Positions 1 through 8,563 of a stretch of 55,617 nucleotides of DNA are shown piece after piece. The stretch's first letter is position 1, and each line of letters begins with the position of its first letter. The notes below the pieces were generated by a model. The model saw only the letters and a list, made by a program, of their open reading frames with translations. It had not been told where the DNA came from and did not search any database. The position numbers and the translations under genes were made by a program. Source of the DNA: Acaryochloris sp. IP29b_bin.148 (GTDB lineage: Bacteria > Cyanobacteriota > Cyanobacteriia > Thermosynechococcales > Thermosynechococcaceae); the NCBI RefSeq assembly GCF_028285565.1, contig NZ_JANQOY010000019.1, positions 1-55,617 of the forward strand, written 5' to 3'.

Positions 1-110
1 TAAGCTCGATGATTTACTCGGAGAGTTTAGAGGTTGCTTGGCGCAACCAGTAAGAGTCAAGTGCTCTTAAGAATCTCCTGCTATACCCGTAGGGTTAGCG
101 GGATGAGTCG

Positions 111-767
111 TCAATAGCCCGCTCTCCTAAGTGCGATTTGGCGATCGGTGACACGCTGGAGTTGATTCGCATTATGGCTCGTCCACAGATAGGCTCGTGT
201 GGGATCAGCCTGTTGCCATAAATGAATCAGTAGCTCAACTTGTTGGGCTGAGGTTTCATCCATGGAGGCTGTGGGTTCATCCAGCAGTAATACCTGCGGT
301 GCCAGCTGCAATACTCGCAATAACGCTGCAATTTGGGCTTCCCCACCCGACAAATCTTCCACCTGGCGGTGCAGGAAATGCCGATCCCGTTTGAGAGGGG
401 CCAAGCTCTGGAGGATGTCCTTTTGGCAGTAGGTCTTCTGTTGATGAATGGCGAGTCGATACACCTGCTGAAGATTAAACTCAACAGTGCCCTCCATGAG
501 GGCAGGACGTTGATGCAGGTAGATCACTTGGGCACGGTATTGGGGCATGGCCAGCTTGGATAGGGGCTGTCCTTTGAATATGATTTGCCCCGCTTGCAGT
601 GGATCTAAGCCCGCAATGCTTCTCAGTAAAAGGCTTTTTCCCACTCCCGAAGGACCCACCACCGCCAAGCGATCACCTGCCATAAGCTCGAAGTCAAGGC
701 GGTGCCAAATCCATCGGCCCTCGATGGTTCGACCGATTTGCTGTGCTGCTAGCAGTGGGATAGACAT
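111..767 (-). CDS. ABC transporter ATP-binding protein, FetA/YbbL-like
   Basis: A 218-residue ABC ATPase with no membrane segments. The P-loop GPSGVGKS, signature LSGGEAQ, Walker B VLLLDEPTA and a switch histidine in TSHN are all present. The short length and the signature match the FetA (YbbL) subunit of the FetAB exporter, which in Escherichia coli is linked to iron efflux. The permease FetB would be expected downstream on the same strand, beyond the left edge; the 110 bases left of this gene show no start for it. The neighbours are iron genes, which fits a metal role, but the substrate is inferred. It could instead be an ATPase of another small importer or exporter. Confidence 0.75.
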   Translation of the reverse strand: MSIPLLAAQQIGRTIEGRWIWHRLDFELMAGDRLAVVGPSGVGKSLLLRSIAGLDPLQAGQIIFKGQPLSKLAMPQYRAQVIYLHQRPALMEGTVEFNLQQVYRLAIHQQKTYCQKDILQSLAPLKRDRHFLHRQVEDLSGGEAQIAALLRVLQLAPQVLLLDEPTASMDETSAQQVELLIHLWQQADPTRAYLWTSHNANQLQRVTDRQIALRRAGY

Positions 768-859
768 AAGTCACTGGCTAAAATAACTGTCATTAAGAAA
801 TTAGAACAAACCCATCTCTTGAGGGCATCCCCCCATCTATCCACAACGAGTAAGGCTAA

Positions 860-920
860 AGAGCCACTCCAAGTGGGGCAGCCGTTCTGGCCCACTTGGA
901 GTGGCTCTAAACGGCTGCCC
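860..920. repeat. Perfect 18-bp inverted repeat with an overlapping second stem
   Basis: Positions 860-877 and 891-908 are exact reverse complements (18 bp, 13-nt loop). Each arm also contains its own small palindrome, CCACT-3 nt-AGTGG. The loop plus the end of arm one (876-886) is also an exact reverse complement of 910-920 (11 bp). The two stems overlap, so they are alternatives. The element lies just after the stop of the minus-strand ATPase at 995-1819, so it could end that transcript, although the following T-run is only TTT. It may instead be a dispersed palindromic element. Confidence 0.8.
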
Positions 921-994
921 GACGACATGATCATTTCCCCTTTCAAACCAACGTCAAAGCAAAGGCAAAGCGGTTAACCCCAGTTCACTACACC

Positions 995-1819
995 TTATGA
1001 GATAGGCGTCTTAAGGGATATCTTTCGACCGATGGGAATACATAACGGTGTTCTAGCCACTGGATCACTTACAATTCGACTCTCCAAACCGAACACCTCT
1101 CGCACCATCGCTTCTGTCATGACCTGTTCGGGATGGCCTTGCTGATAGACCGTTCCGTCCCGAACCGTCACGCGATAATCACCATAACGACAGGCCTGAT
1201 TTAAATCATGTAAAACCATCACGATGGTGCGGCCTTGGTCTTGGTTGAGGTCATACAACAAATCTAGGACTTCCATCTGATGGGCGAGATCAAGATAGGT
1301 AGTGGGTTCATCCAGTAGCAAAATGTCCGTATCTTGAGCCAAAGTCATGGCAATCCAGGCCCGCTGGCGCTGGCCACCGGATAGATTTTCTAAAGCACAA
1401 GGGGCAAACTCCTGCATTTGCGTCATTGACAAAGCCCTGTTCACCTGTTGCTCATCTTCGCGGGACCATTGCTGCAGCCAGCCTTGATGCGGATAGCGAC
1501 CTTGGGCCACCAGATCCCTGACGGTCAATCCTTCTGGGGCGGTGGGGGCTTGGGGCAGCAACCCTAATCGTTTGGCAATGGCTTTGGTGGAGAGTTTGGC
1601 AATGGACTCACTCCCCAGATACCCCTTTCCTTGCTTCGGTTTCAGTAATCGCCCTAACCCCTTGAGTAAGGTTGATTTACCAGGCCCTACCAACACTGTG
1701 ATTTTCTCTGCTGGAATCGCCAAATCAAGGCTGTCAATAATGACTTTGTCGTCGTAGGCAAGGGTGAACTTGCGCGTCGTCAGGGCCACTGAAGATGTGG
1801 CGTTGGGAGGAGCTATCAT
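995..1819 (-). CDS. FecE/FhuC-like siderophore ABC ATPase with a deleted P-loop
   Basis: This 274-residue ATPase is a close paralogue of the one at 10896-11729. Long stretches around the signature [20 protein letters not shown] and Walker [10 protein letters not shown] are the same in both. The P-loop is broken: the paralogue reads GPNGCGKST, this copy reads GPGKST, an in-frame loss of three codons that removes the glycine-rich turn binding ATP phosphates. The rest of the frame is open. It probably cannot bind ATP normally, so it is a recent pseudogene or a non-catalytic subunit; a sequencing error is less likely because exactly nine bases are missing. No permease genes lie beside it. Confidence 0.85.
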   Translation of the reverse strand: MIAPPNATSSVALTTRKFTLAYDDKVIIDSLDLAIPAEKITVLVGPGKSTLLKGLGRLLKPKQGKGYLGSESIAKLSTKAIAKRLGLLPQAPTAPEGLTVRDLVAQGRYPHQGWLQQWSREDEQQVNRALSMTQMQEFAPCALENLSGGQRQRAWIAMTLAQDTDILLLDEPTTYLDLAHQMEVLDLLYDLNQDQGRTIVMVLHDLNQACRYGDYRVTVRDGTVYQQGHPEQVMTEAMVREVFGLESRIVSDPVARTPLCIPIGRKISLKTPIS

Positions 1820-1918
1820 TTAATTAGGAAAATTACTCAAATTAGATTTAGCAAAAGTCACGGAGCAGTCTTGCTGAGCTTTGAATGAGGTACCGTTTGA
1901 CCCAGTACTGTGACCTTA

Positions 1919-1940
1919 ATTAAGAATGATTCTTGTTAAT
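1919..1940. promoter_or_regulatory. Possible Fur-type operator
   Basis: An AT-rich stretch with the palindrome AAGAATGATTCTT (1922-1934), flanked by TTAA on both sides, lies about 100 bp upstream of the P-loop-deleted ATPase and just past the end of the MFS gene. Its composition and symmetry resemble Fur boxes, and Fur control of iron uptake genes is expected, but the match to a consensus is loose. Confidence 0.3.
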
Positions 1941-2031
1941 CATACGTCTGATCGGATCGCTGGAGCAAGGAAAACTCTCTAGCAATAGCGTTTCAGAAGA
2001 ATGACGGTTTTAGGAAAGGTCCGTCATCACA

Positions 2032-3297
2032 TCAGTTGGTAACCGACATAGTCTCATCTACCCGGCGTAGAGCAGGCAAGCAATAGCCCCCTATCCCTAC
2101 GAGAATTAACGCGAGTGATGTGAAGACGTACAAGAGTGCGATCCTTGCTCCTGGCGTGGTTTCAAGCAAAGGACGCACAATCCAGGCTTGTCTCTGAATC
2201 GCAGGTTCAATCAGGCGCTCGGCAATGGGACCCGCCATAAGGGAGGCAATGGTACTCACGCTTTGTAGGACAAATGAGTTTGCGGCAAAAATCCGTCCCT
2301 GAATGTCTGGCGAGGTGTTTTCCATCCATAGAGCTTTTTCTGAACTGCCCAGGAGGGGAAAGTTCAGCGAGGAGCAAAACTGAGCTGGGACCCAAACCTT
2401 GAGTGTTGAGCCGAGTCCAAAAACCGTTTTAGCGATGCCTGCACCGATATACCCCATGCACATTCCATTAACCCGTCGTTTAGGTCCACCCCAAGCGGTT
2501 AGGGCAATTGCACCCGTAATACCGCCAATCCCTGCTGCGGCTGCGGTGTTGGCTAAAGTCTGAGCGCTGCCGTTGGTGCGGGCCAGAATCATCGGGTCGT
2601 AGATCGCGCCACCCAGGTCATGGAAAAACCGGAATAGGACAGTGATCAGCAATAGCGATCGCAAGCTAGGCTGTCGCCAGATTCCCCGAAAACCAAAGGT
2701 GAGGTTAGACCATAACGGTTCGGCGGTCTGGTGGTGGGTCGGTTGAGGGATGCTGATCGTGAGGAGGGTTGCGATCGCAACCCCAAATGTCCCTAGATCA
2801 GCCAGCAAAACGCCCATGAGTCCCGTCAGCGGATAAAGTATTCCAGCAAGAGCAGGGCCAAAGATGATGGATCCATAGTGGACCGCTGAATTCATGCTGT
2901 TGGCTCGCGTCAGCTGGATCGGGGGCACCATTGAAGAAATAGAGGTTTGATAGGCTAAGCGTTGTACTTCTCCAAAGCCACCTCTTACACTTGCTGCTAC
3001 ATAAAGATGCCAGATCTGTAGACTGCCGGTGAGGTAGAGAATGCCAATGCCGACAGTCGAGAGGGTTGCAATGCTGTCCCCGAGGACCATTAAATGCTTG
3101 CGGCTAAAGCGGTCAATAATTATGCCAGCGATTAATGTGACAGGAATCCGGGGCAATTGAGAGAAGAAGCCGACCAGTGCTAGAGCCGTTGCGGATCCGG
3201 TTAACTCCCAGGCCCAGAGCGTGAGGGCAAACCCGGTCATGTAGCTGCCGATGGTGGATACCAGTTGACCGAACCAAAGGAGGGTGAAGGTACGCAC
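2032..3297 (-). CDS. MFS exporter, EntS-like
   Basis: A 421-residue integral membrane protein with the layout of the MFS_3 (enterobactin exporter EntS-like) family. The N-terminus is LWFGQLVSTIGSYMTGFAL, the loop between helices 2 and 3 is IIDRFSRKHLM, and about twelve hydrophobic segments run to the C-terminus. The start is GTG at 3295-3297. Because it sits between siderophore uptake genes, the natural guess is export of a siderophore or a related molecule. The same family also includes drug exporters, so the substrate is inferred. It is on the same strand as the ATPase downstream, 212 bp away. Confidence 0.75.
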   Translation of the reverse strand: MRTFTLLWFGQLVSTIGSYMTGFALTLWAWELTGSATALALVGFFSQLPRIPVTLIAGIIIDRFSRKHLMVLGDSIATLSTVGIGILYLTGSLQIWHLYVAASVRGGFGEVQRLAYQTSISSMVPPIQLTRANSMNSAVHYGSIIFGPALAGILYPLTGLMGVLLADLGTFGVAIATLLTISIPQPTHHQTAEPLWSNLTFGFRGIWRQPSLRSLLLITVLFRFFHDLGGAIYDPMILARTNGSAQTLANTAAAAGIGGITGAIALTAWGGPKRRVNGMCMGYIGAGIAKTVFGLGSTLKVWVPAQFCSSLNFPLLGSSEKALWMENTSPDIQGRIFAANSFVLQSVSTIASLMAGPIAERLIEPAIQRQAWIVRPLLETTPGARIALLYVFTSLALILVGIGGYCLPALRRVDETMSVTN

Positions 3298-3301
3298 AAC
3301 A

Positions 3302-3445
3302 CATCTAGTTTATGGATGGAAAAATGTATCTGGGGCAGTATCGCGCCTTGCATCTCTTTCTCTATCTGAACTTGAAGATTTGAGCGAGGCGCTGCTGGAT
3401 TTCACGAGTTGGGCGGATTTGCAGGATTGGTTGGAGAGGCGATGA
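3302..3445 (+). pseudogene. Relic of a DUF4351 C-terminus
   Basis: In the gap between two minus-strand iron genes, one plus-strand frame ends with LSELEDLSEALLDFTSW followed by ADLQDWLERR and TGA at 3443-3445. This is the typical last segment of DUF4351, the tail of cyanobacterial Rpn/PD-(D/E)XK transposase-like proteins. The rest of the gene is absent and the frame has no suitable start. It looks like the remains of a disrupted gene. The identification rests on motif memory over about 30 residues. Confidence 0.5.
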
Positions 3446-3461
3446 TCGCATCGGTGATGCC

Positions 3462-4502
3462 CTAGCGCGATGATGTGGATAGAGCATCTGGTGCTGTTTC
3501 TTCGACTAGGTATTTGAAGAGATCATCAATGACTGCATCGGCAGCTAGGGGATTACCCCCTCGCCAAGCTTCATAATTGACGGGATAAACTTTCCCTTGT
3601 TGAACGGCTTTTAATTTTTGCCAGAGCGGGTTCTTTTTCAATTTCTCTGTTGCCTCTACAGAATTTTTATCGGTCGCTACAACCAGAAAAATAACGTCAC
3701 CATCAAACTGAGTTAATGCTTCCTCAGATAGCTTGAGCAATCCATTTTCAGTTTCAATATCCTGAGCAGATGGACGATTGAGTCCGATGTCTTCAAAAAT
3801 TATGCCGCTGAACGAGTTTTTGACATCCGTGGCCCAGTTGTTACAACATACCCTCACAAATGAGACTTCAATATCTTGATAGTTAGAACCCAGTTCAGTT
3901 CTAAGGTCATTGATTCGCTGCTCGTAATGTGCCCACACTTGCTTTGCTTCAGCTTCCTTTCCCAGGACTTGTGCGACAAAGTTAAAGTGATCTTTCCAAG
4001 AGGGGTAACCCTGCCAGTTACCCAGGACTGTTGGAGAAATTTGTGATAGCTTATCGTAAATGGACTCTATATGTTCCAAGCCAATTATCAAGTCTGGTTT
4101 AAGCGCAAAGATTTTTTCTAGGTTGGGTTGTTCATTATTGCCCACTTTTACAAAATCTTGCAGTCGTCCCTCTAGATAAAATGGAACTTGATCATTGACG
4201 TAGAACGAAGTACTACCAACAGGCTGAACATCAAGAGCGATCGCATCTGCCATTGTGGGCATACTCAAGGTCACTAGACGCTGAGACTTTGCGGGAACAC
4301 AAGTCTCTCCCACTGCATGTTGAACTGATCTGCAATCAGCAGAGGACGTTACCTCTGGCTTTGAAGCATGATGACAAGCGACGATCAAGGCAGTCAACAC
4401 AAATAGAAGGAACATTTTGTAGATTCGATCTAAGGAGTAGAATCTATAATTTCTTATAGATTCTGCACAAAGTCTTGTTTGCTTAAATCTTGTTTTTCTC
4501 AC
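3462..4502 (-). CDS. Iron-siderophore substrate-binding lipoprotein (FecB-like)
   Basis: A periplasmic binding protein of the type III (TroA/FecB) fold, up to 346 residues. A hydrophobic segment ending in the lipobox LIVAC predicts a lipid-anchored protein. The segments AQRLVTLSMPTMADAIALDV-like near residue 80 and LKPDLIIGLEH follow the family pattern. The frame opens at GTG 4502, which gives an unusually long N-region, while ATG at 4413-4415 starts only a few residues before the hydrophobic core and lacks positive charges. The start is therefore uncertain. It should deliver ferric siderophore to a FecCD-type permease; the nearest intact permease is at 11.7-13.8 kb. Confidence 0.85.
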   Translation of the reverse strand: MRKTRFKQTRLCAESIRNYRFYSLDRIYKMFLLFVLTALIVACHHASKPEVTSSADCRSVQHAVGETCVPAKSQRLVTLSMPTMADAIALDVQPVGSTSFYVNDQVPFYLEGRLQDFVKVGNNEQPNLEKIFALKPDLIIGLEHIESIYDKLSQISPTVLGNWQGYPSWKDHFNFVAQVLGKEAEAKQVWAHYEQRINDLRTELGSNYQDIEVSFVRVCCNNWATDVKNSFSGIIFEDIGLNRPSAQDIETENGLLKLSEEALTQFDGDVIFLVVATDKNSVEATEKLKKNPLWQKLKAVQQGKVYPVNYEAWRGGNPLAADAVIDDLFKYLVEETAPDALSTSSR

Positions 4503-4571
4503 AATTAGATTGAACTTGTCCGACCGGACGCTAAAAGAGCTAAGCCATAACTTGAGAACTTAGTTTCAATG

Positions 4572-7100
4572 CTAAAACTCGTAAGAAACCGAAAGCTGAA
4601 CGGCAAGTGGATCAGCTAAATTTACCCTAAGATCATCAGTGGCAGATTCTACATAATCAATATCAAACAGATTTTTCACATTCAACCCAACCTTGAATCT
4701 GTCGCGTTTGTAGTAGATAGCTGCATCGGTTCTGAAATAGCTTGGTAACTGAAACGAATTGTCTAAATTCCCCTCTCGCTCTCCGACATAAAACAGTCCT
4801 AGACCAAATCCTAGCCCTTGCAAGCTACCGCTGGGAATCGTGTAGGTGGTCCACAGGCTGGCAGAATGTTCAGGTACATTCCTAAATCGATTCCCTACTG
4901 GGATCCTATTGTCTGCAGTAACTTTGGCGTCCGTATATGTATAAGATCCGATAATATTCCAGTTGGGTAAAATCTCTCCTTGGGTTGAGAGTTCAATTCC
5001 TCGACTGCGAAGTTTTCCAGTTTGAACATCAAAAAAAGGATCATTGGGATCGAATGTAAGAACGTTGGTTTGAGTTAAATTATAAAGAGCAAGCGTGGTT
5101 GAGAGTTTTTTGTCAAGCCAGTCTGCCTTTACACCAACTTCATATTGTGTTCCACGAGAGGGCGAAAATGGTTCATTTGTAGCACTATCGCCAATAATTT
5201 GTTGAAAGGAGCGGCTGAAACTTCCATATAGTGAGACATTCTCTGTCGGCTTGAACAGAATCCCAACTCTGGGGCTAAAGGCAGTGTCATTTTGCGATTC
5301 CTGTGGAGTTCCATCAGTTATATTCTCAATAGCAAAACGTGCAAAATCTATCCGACCGCCAAGCACAATGGCTAAGCGATCATCCCAAAAACTTAGTTTA
5401 TCTTGAAGGTAAAGCCCTACCTCCCGTCTATTACGTACAACCTCCCCTTGAAAAAATTGGGTGCCTACTCCAGTGAATGTTGGCTCAAACAGATCAATAT
5501 TGCCTATTTCAAAGCGCCGTGTTTCGTTAAACTGCTCTTCATCCTTATAGTCGATACCTGCCAATAACTTATGCGTTATGGGTCCGGTCTTAAACTGGCC
5601 CTCTATATAAGCAGATACTTGGAAATTATCAATATTGACATCCGCTTCATTACCGCGTCGCTCTAAGGTTCTAAAATCATCCTGTAGCGTCTGGACAAAG
5701 GCTTCTCTTTGCAATGATTGTAAGTTTGTATAGCGAAATGTCTGATGCAGCTCCCAGTCATCACTAATTTGATGATTCAAATCGTAGCCAATTTGAGTGA
5801 TTTGTCGATCATTTTGGTCGAAATCAGGCTCTCCTACAAACTGATCTCTAGGAATCTCACCATTAGGGTTATCTAGAACTGTACCAATGGCAGGTAAACC
5901 AATTCGCTGAGGTGTTTTTGAGTTTAGGTAGAGTCCTTCAATATTTAGCTTCGTTTGGTCGCTAATGTCCCAGCTTAGTACGGGGGCAATCGAGACTCGG
6001 TCAACATTAACGTTATCTGCATCAATAAACGTACCTGATTGTAGGTAAGATGCGTTCAGACGGTAGCTCAGCGTCTTATCGCTATTAAGCGGACCAGATA
6101 GATCAGCAGCTCCTTCAAAGGTGTTGAAACTGCCATAGCTAGCAGATAACTCATAGAAAGGGGATGAAAGAGGCTGTTTCGTAACGATATTGATGATGCC
6201 ACCCGGAGAAATCTGACCACCAATAACGGATGCTGGTCCTGATAACACTTCTAAGCGCTCTACATTACTCAAGTCCCTGGGTAATGAAAATGCCAAAGCT
6301 TCTGGAACCCCATTTCTCAAACTTGGAGAATTAACACTGAAGCCTCGAATATTCACACTGTTGACGTTAGAGTTAGGCGCTGTTCTTTGTGATACACCGG
6401 GCGTCAATCTTAGTGCATCAGAGAATTTGGTTATCCCTTGCTCTTCGAAAACCTCACGAGGAATAATCTGCACACTTGCAGGGGTATCAAGGATTGTCGT
6501 GTCGGAGCTAATCCGTTCCGCCGTCACCGTAATCTCAAGTTCCTCTTCCTCGTCCTCAACACTTTCAGCACTAACTGTTTCTGGCGTGATGGCAAATACT
6601 AAGCCTGACGCTGAGGAGGTGACCTCTGCTATGGGTGGGGCATCTGTCCCCGTAATTGCAATCTGTACCTGATCCCCTGGTAGCCCCGTAACACTCACCT
6701 GGGCAATCCCTACCGTTGGATTCGCTGCTTCAAATGCTTCTCCCTCCGGCAAGCTCAACACCGCATTGGGAATCTCTGCTGTCAGAACATTGCCTGCCAC
6801 CGTCGTTGTCGGCGTCGCCAGCGTCCCATCCGCCGTTTCTAAGACCACCTGCAACCCTGTCTCTGTTTCCTCCAGCCGTACCCCAGTAATTTGCACTCGT
6901 ACTGCTTCGATTTGCGCCATCCAGTTCTTGACTGTTGTGGAAGGGGGCTGCTTCGGATCGGCCTGTTTTGTTTCTTTAGATTGAATGGCTGAAGGGCTTG
7001 TTTCTGCTGAAGCCTTTAATGGGGTCGCACAGATGATAGGTGCAATCGCCCACCCTCCGACCACCAATAGCCCCAGCCGCAGCGATTTTATTGCTCGCAT
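4572..7100 (-). CDS. TonB-dependent siderophore receptor with AMIN domain
   Basis: An outer-membrane receptor for ferric siderophores, 842 residues from ATG 7098-7100, which has GAGG eight bases upstream; an in-frame GTG at 7124 would add eight residues. Order (counted from the GTG): signal peptide (about 9-40); AMIN domain (about 70-165), a cyanobacterial addition to these receptors; possible TonB box near 195-205 (ELEITVTAE); plug (about 210-320) with IRGFSVN and SGPASVIGGQISPGG; then a 22-strand-type barrel ending in aromatic Phe (SVSYEF). It is head-to-head with nothing but shares the strand with the AraC regulator upstream; two direct repeats lie between them. Confidence 0.93.
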   Translation of the reverse strand: MRAIKSLRLGLLVVGGWAIAPIICATPLKASAETSPSAIQSKETKQADPKQPPSTTVKNWMAQIEAVRVQITGVRLEETETGLQVVLETADGTLATPTTTVAGNVLTAEIPNAVLSLPEGEAFEAANPTVGIAQVSVTGLPGDQVQIAITGTDAPPIAEVTSSASGLVFAITPETVSAESVEDEEEELEITVTAERISSDTTILDTPASVQIIPREVFEEQGITKFSDALRLTPGVSQRTAPNSNVNSVNIRGFSVNSPSLRNGVPEALAFSLPRDLSNVERLEVLSGPASVIGGQISPGGIINIVTKQPLSSPFYELSASYGSFNTFEGAADLSGPLNSDKTLSYRLNASYLQSGTFIDADNVNVDRVSIAPVLSWDISDQTKLNIEGLYLNSKTPQRIGLPAIGTVLDNPNGEIPRDQFVGEPDFDQNDRQITQIGYDLNHQISDDWELHQTFRYTNLQSLQREAFVQTLQDDFRTLERRGNEADVNIDNFQVSAYIEGQFKTGPITHKLLAGIDYKDEEQFNETRRFEIGNIDLFEPTFTGVGTQFFQGEVVRNRREVGLYLQDKLSFWDDRLAIVLGGRIDFARFAIENITDGTPQESQNDTAFSPRVGILFKPTENVSLYGSFSRSFQQIIGDSATNEPFSPSRGTQYEVGVKADWLDKKLSTTLALYNLTQTNVLTFDPNDPFFDVQTGKLRSRGIELSTQGEILPNWNIIGSYTYTDAKVTADNRIPVGNRFRNVPEHSASLWTTYTIPSGSLQGLGFGLGLFYVGEREGNLDNSFQLPSYFRTDAAIYYKRDRFKVGLNVKNLFDIDYVESATDDLRVNLADPLAVQLSVSYEF

Positions 7101-7201
7101 TTCCCACGCCTCTGTTAACCACACGAAATAATCAGTTGCACAGTATAAATAAGAATCCCTAGCAACTAGATACCCTTCAGGCTATCTAGTAAGGGTCGCG
7201 A

Positions 7202-7241
7202 TTTTCTATCCGATACGGAGAATTTTTCTATCCGATACGGA
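7202..7241. promoter_or_regulatory. Tandem 18-bp direct repeats, probable AraC-regulator binding sites
   Basis: TTTTCTATCCGATACGGA occurs exactly at 7202-7219 and 7224-7241, a 22-bp period close to two helical turns, as expected for a pair of AraC-family sites on one DNA face. They lie about 100-140 bp upstream of the receptor start and just past the 3' end of the PchR-like regulator gene. Nearby, ACTAGATA (7165-7172) and TATCTAGT (7183-7190) form an inverted repeat closer to the receptor promoter. Confidence 0.7.
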
Positions 7242-7279
7242 ATTTTTTCTCTTCAAAACGAGTTATTTTATAGATATCC

Positions 7280-8275
7280 CTACAGCTTTCCCCGTTGATA
7301 TTCCTTCGGGGATACTCCAAAGCGCTGTCGGAACGTCCTGCTAAAGGTTGTGGAACTGGCATAGCCAACCGCCGCTGCAACTATCGCGATGGACTGCTGC
7401 TGCTTGAGCAACTGGCAAGCTTTCTCCATCCTGCGTTGGATTAGGTAGCCAAACACCGTTGTGCCAAAGACCTGGCGAAATCCCTGCTTGAGCGTGCAGT
7501 CATTCAAGCCCGCTAGCCGAGACAGTTCCAGCAATGACGGGGGATTATCTAAGCGCTGGTGTAGAATGGTGCTGGCATAATGAATCCGATCAACACTCTC
7601 AGCCTGTAGTCCTGATATTGTCACGGCCTGAGAACTAATTGAACTCACCTGTTCTAGCCGGAGCGCAATTAGCTCTATAACCTTACTTTCCCAATACAGC
7701 CAGCGGGTTAGCCCCTGATAGGGACAATGCAGAATTTGATGAACAGCAGACCGCATAGCTGCTGTCGTCGGCTGTACATGCTGGAACTGATTCTGATTGA
7801 GGTGAGGATTTTGAACGATCTGTTTTAGAAGTGAAGGCAATACTTCAAGTTGCTCACCCACTAGAGTTTCAAAGAGAGTCGATTCGATGTGAATGTCAAA
7901 CTTTAGGACTCGCTCATCAGCTTGCCAATTGAACTTTGCACCAAGTGATTCTTTCCATTCAGCCAGGATGAAACTGTGATCAGGCTGCATTTTCTCATGA
8001 AGGTTATGACCCGAGAGCATAAAGCTCATCTCTAAGTGTTGGTAAGGAGCGCAGGGTTTATCCTCACCTAAGTCCACAATTAAATCATCTTGCAGCGTAT
8101 AGTCATCAATCTGAAGATGCAGTCCAGGACGCAATTTCACCCGCTGCTGATAGCCATGACTGTTTCCCGTTCTGTCTTTTAGGGGAATCGTCCACGGTTG
8201 TCGAATCGCTTTACGTAAACTGGTCTCATCCGCTTGCTGGCTCAAGAACTCTGGAACAGAAAGGAAGAGAGTCAT
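7280..8275 (-). CDS. AraC-family transcriptional regulator, PchR-like
   Basis: A 331-residue regulator. The last 100 residues form the double helix-turn-helix of the AraC family: first helix pair around LSRLAGLNDCTLKQGFRQVF and second around IAIVAAAVGYASSTTFSRTF, ending RFGVSPKEYQRG. The N-terminal 220 residues form a sensor region like that of PchR, which responds to ferric siderophore in the cytoplasm. Its position next to a TonB receptor, separated by exact 22-bp-spaced repeats, supports local control of receptor expression. The inducer is not known. Confidence 0.88.
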   Translation of the reverse strand: MTLFLSVPEFLSQQADETSLRKAIRQPWTIPLKDRTGNSHGYQQRVKLRPGLHLQIDDYTLQDDLIVDLGEDKPCAPYQHLEMSFMLSGHNLHEKMQPDHSFILAEWKESLGAKFNWQADERVLKFDIHIESTLFETLVGEQLEVLPSLLKQIVQNPHLNQNQFQHVQPTTAAMRSAVHQILHCPYQGLTRWLYWESKVIELIALRLEQVSSISSQAVTISGLQAESVDRIHYASTILHQRLDNPPSLLELSRLAGLNDCTLKQGFRQVFGTTVFGYLIQRRMEKACQLLKQQQSIAIVAAAVGYASSTTFSRTFRQRFGVSPKEYQRGKL

Positions 8276-8310
8276 AGGGCTGGAAGCACACTTCTAACGG
8301 TGAGGAGCAG

Positions 8311-8322
8311 CAATAGCTATTG
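8311..8322. promoter_or_regulatory. 12-bp perfect palindrome upstream of the AraC gene
   Basis: CAATAGCTATTG is a perfect palindrome 36-47 bp upstream of the AraC start codon, followed by AT-rich TGAGAAATAATATCA, which is loosely Fur-box-like. It could be an operator for the regulator gene; no factor can be assigned. Confidence 0.3.
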
Positions 8323-8563
8323 AGAAATAATATCATCAAAATTAAGTCTTGTCGGTTTTCTGTAGGCTTTCCAATCGCGGTTTGGGGTGGGCGCTGAACA
8401 ATATGTGAAACGCGAGGAACTTGATTCCCAAAGAGGTCAGAGCTGTTCCTGCCGCTATCATGAAAAGGATTTGCCCAGTTGTCTATAGGTGAGCTAGCGT
8501 GCAACAAGTGCAGTTACCACGAATAGCAAAAATAGCCCACCGCTGCCAAAATCGCGAATTGTC

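Noticed and set aside
1..110. Start of a FetB permease gene at the left edge
   Set aside because: No start codon with a membrane-protein reading frame is present in these bases on the minus strand.
860..920. H-type pseudoknot formed by the two stems
   Set aside because: The first stem is 18 bp and only one base links it to the second stem, so both cannot form together; they are alternatives.
749..946. 65-codon minus-strand ORF between the two left-edge ATPases
   Set aside because: It is mostly the palindromic element read as protein and overlaps the start of the FetA-like gene.
6361..6672. Plus-strand ORF rich in serine and valine inside the TonB receptor gene
   Set aside because: It is the antisense of the receptor's acidic linker (GAG/GAA codons give serine-rich antisense), with no signal, motif or start site.
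8226..8507. 93-codon minus-strand ORF upstream of the AraC gene
   Set aside because: It overlaps the AraC start in another frame and covers its promoter; it has no recognisable sequence.
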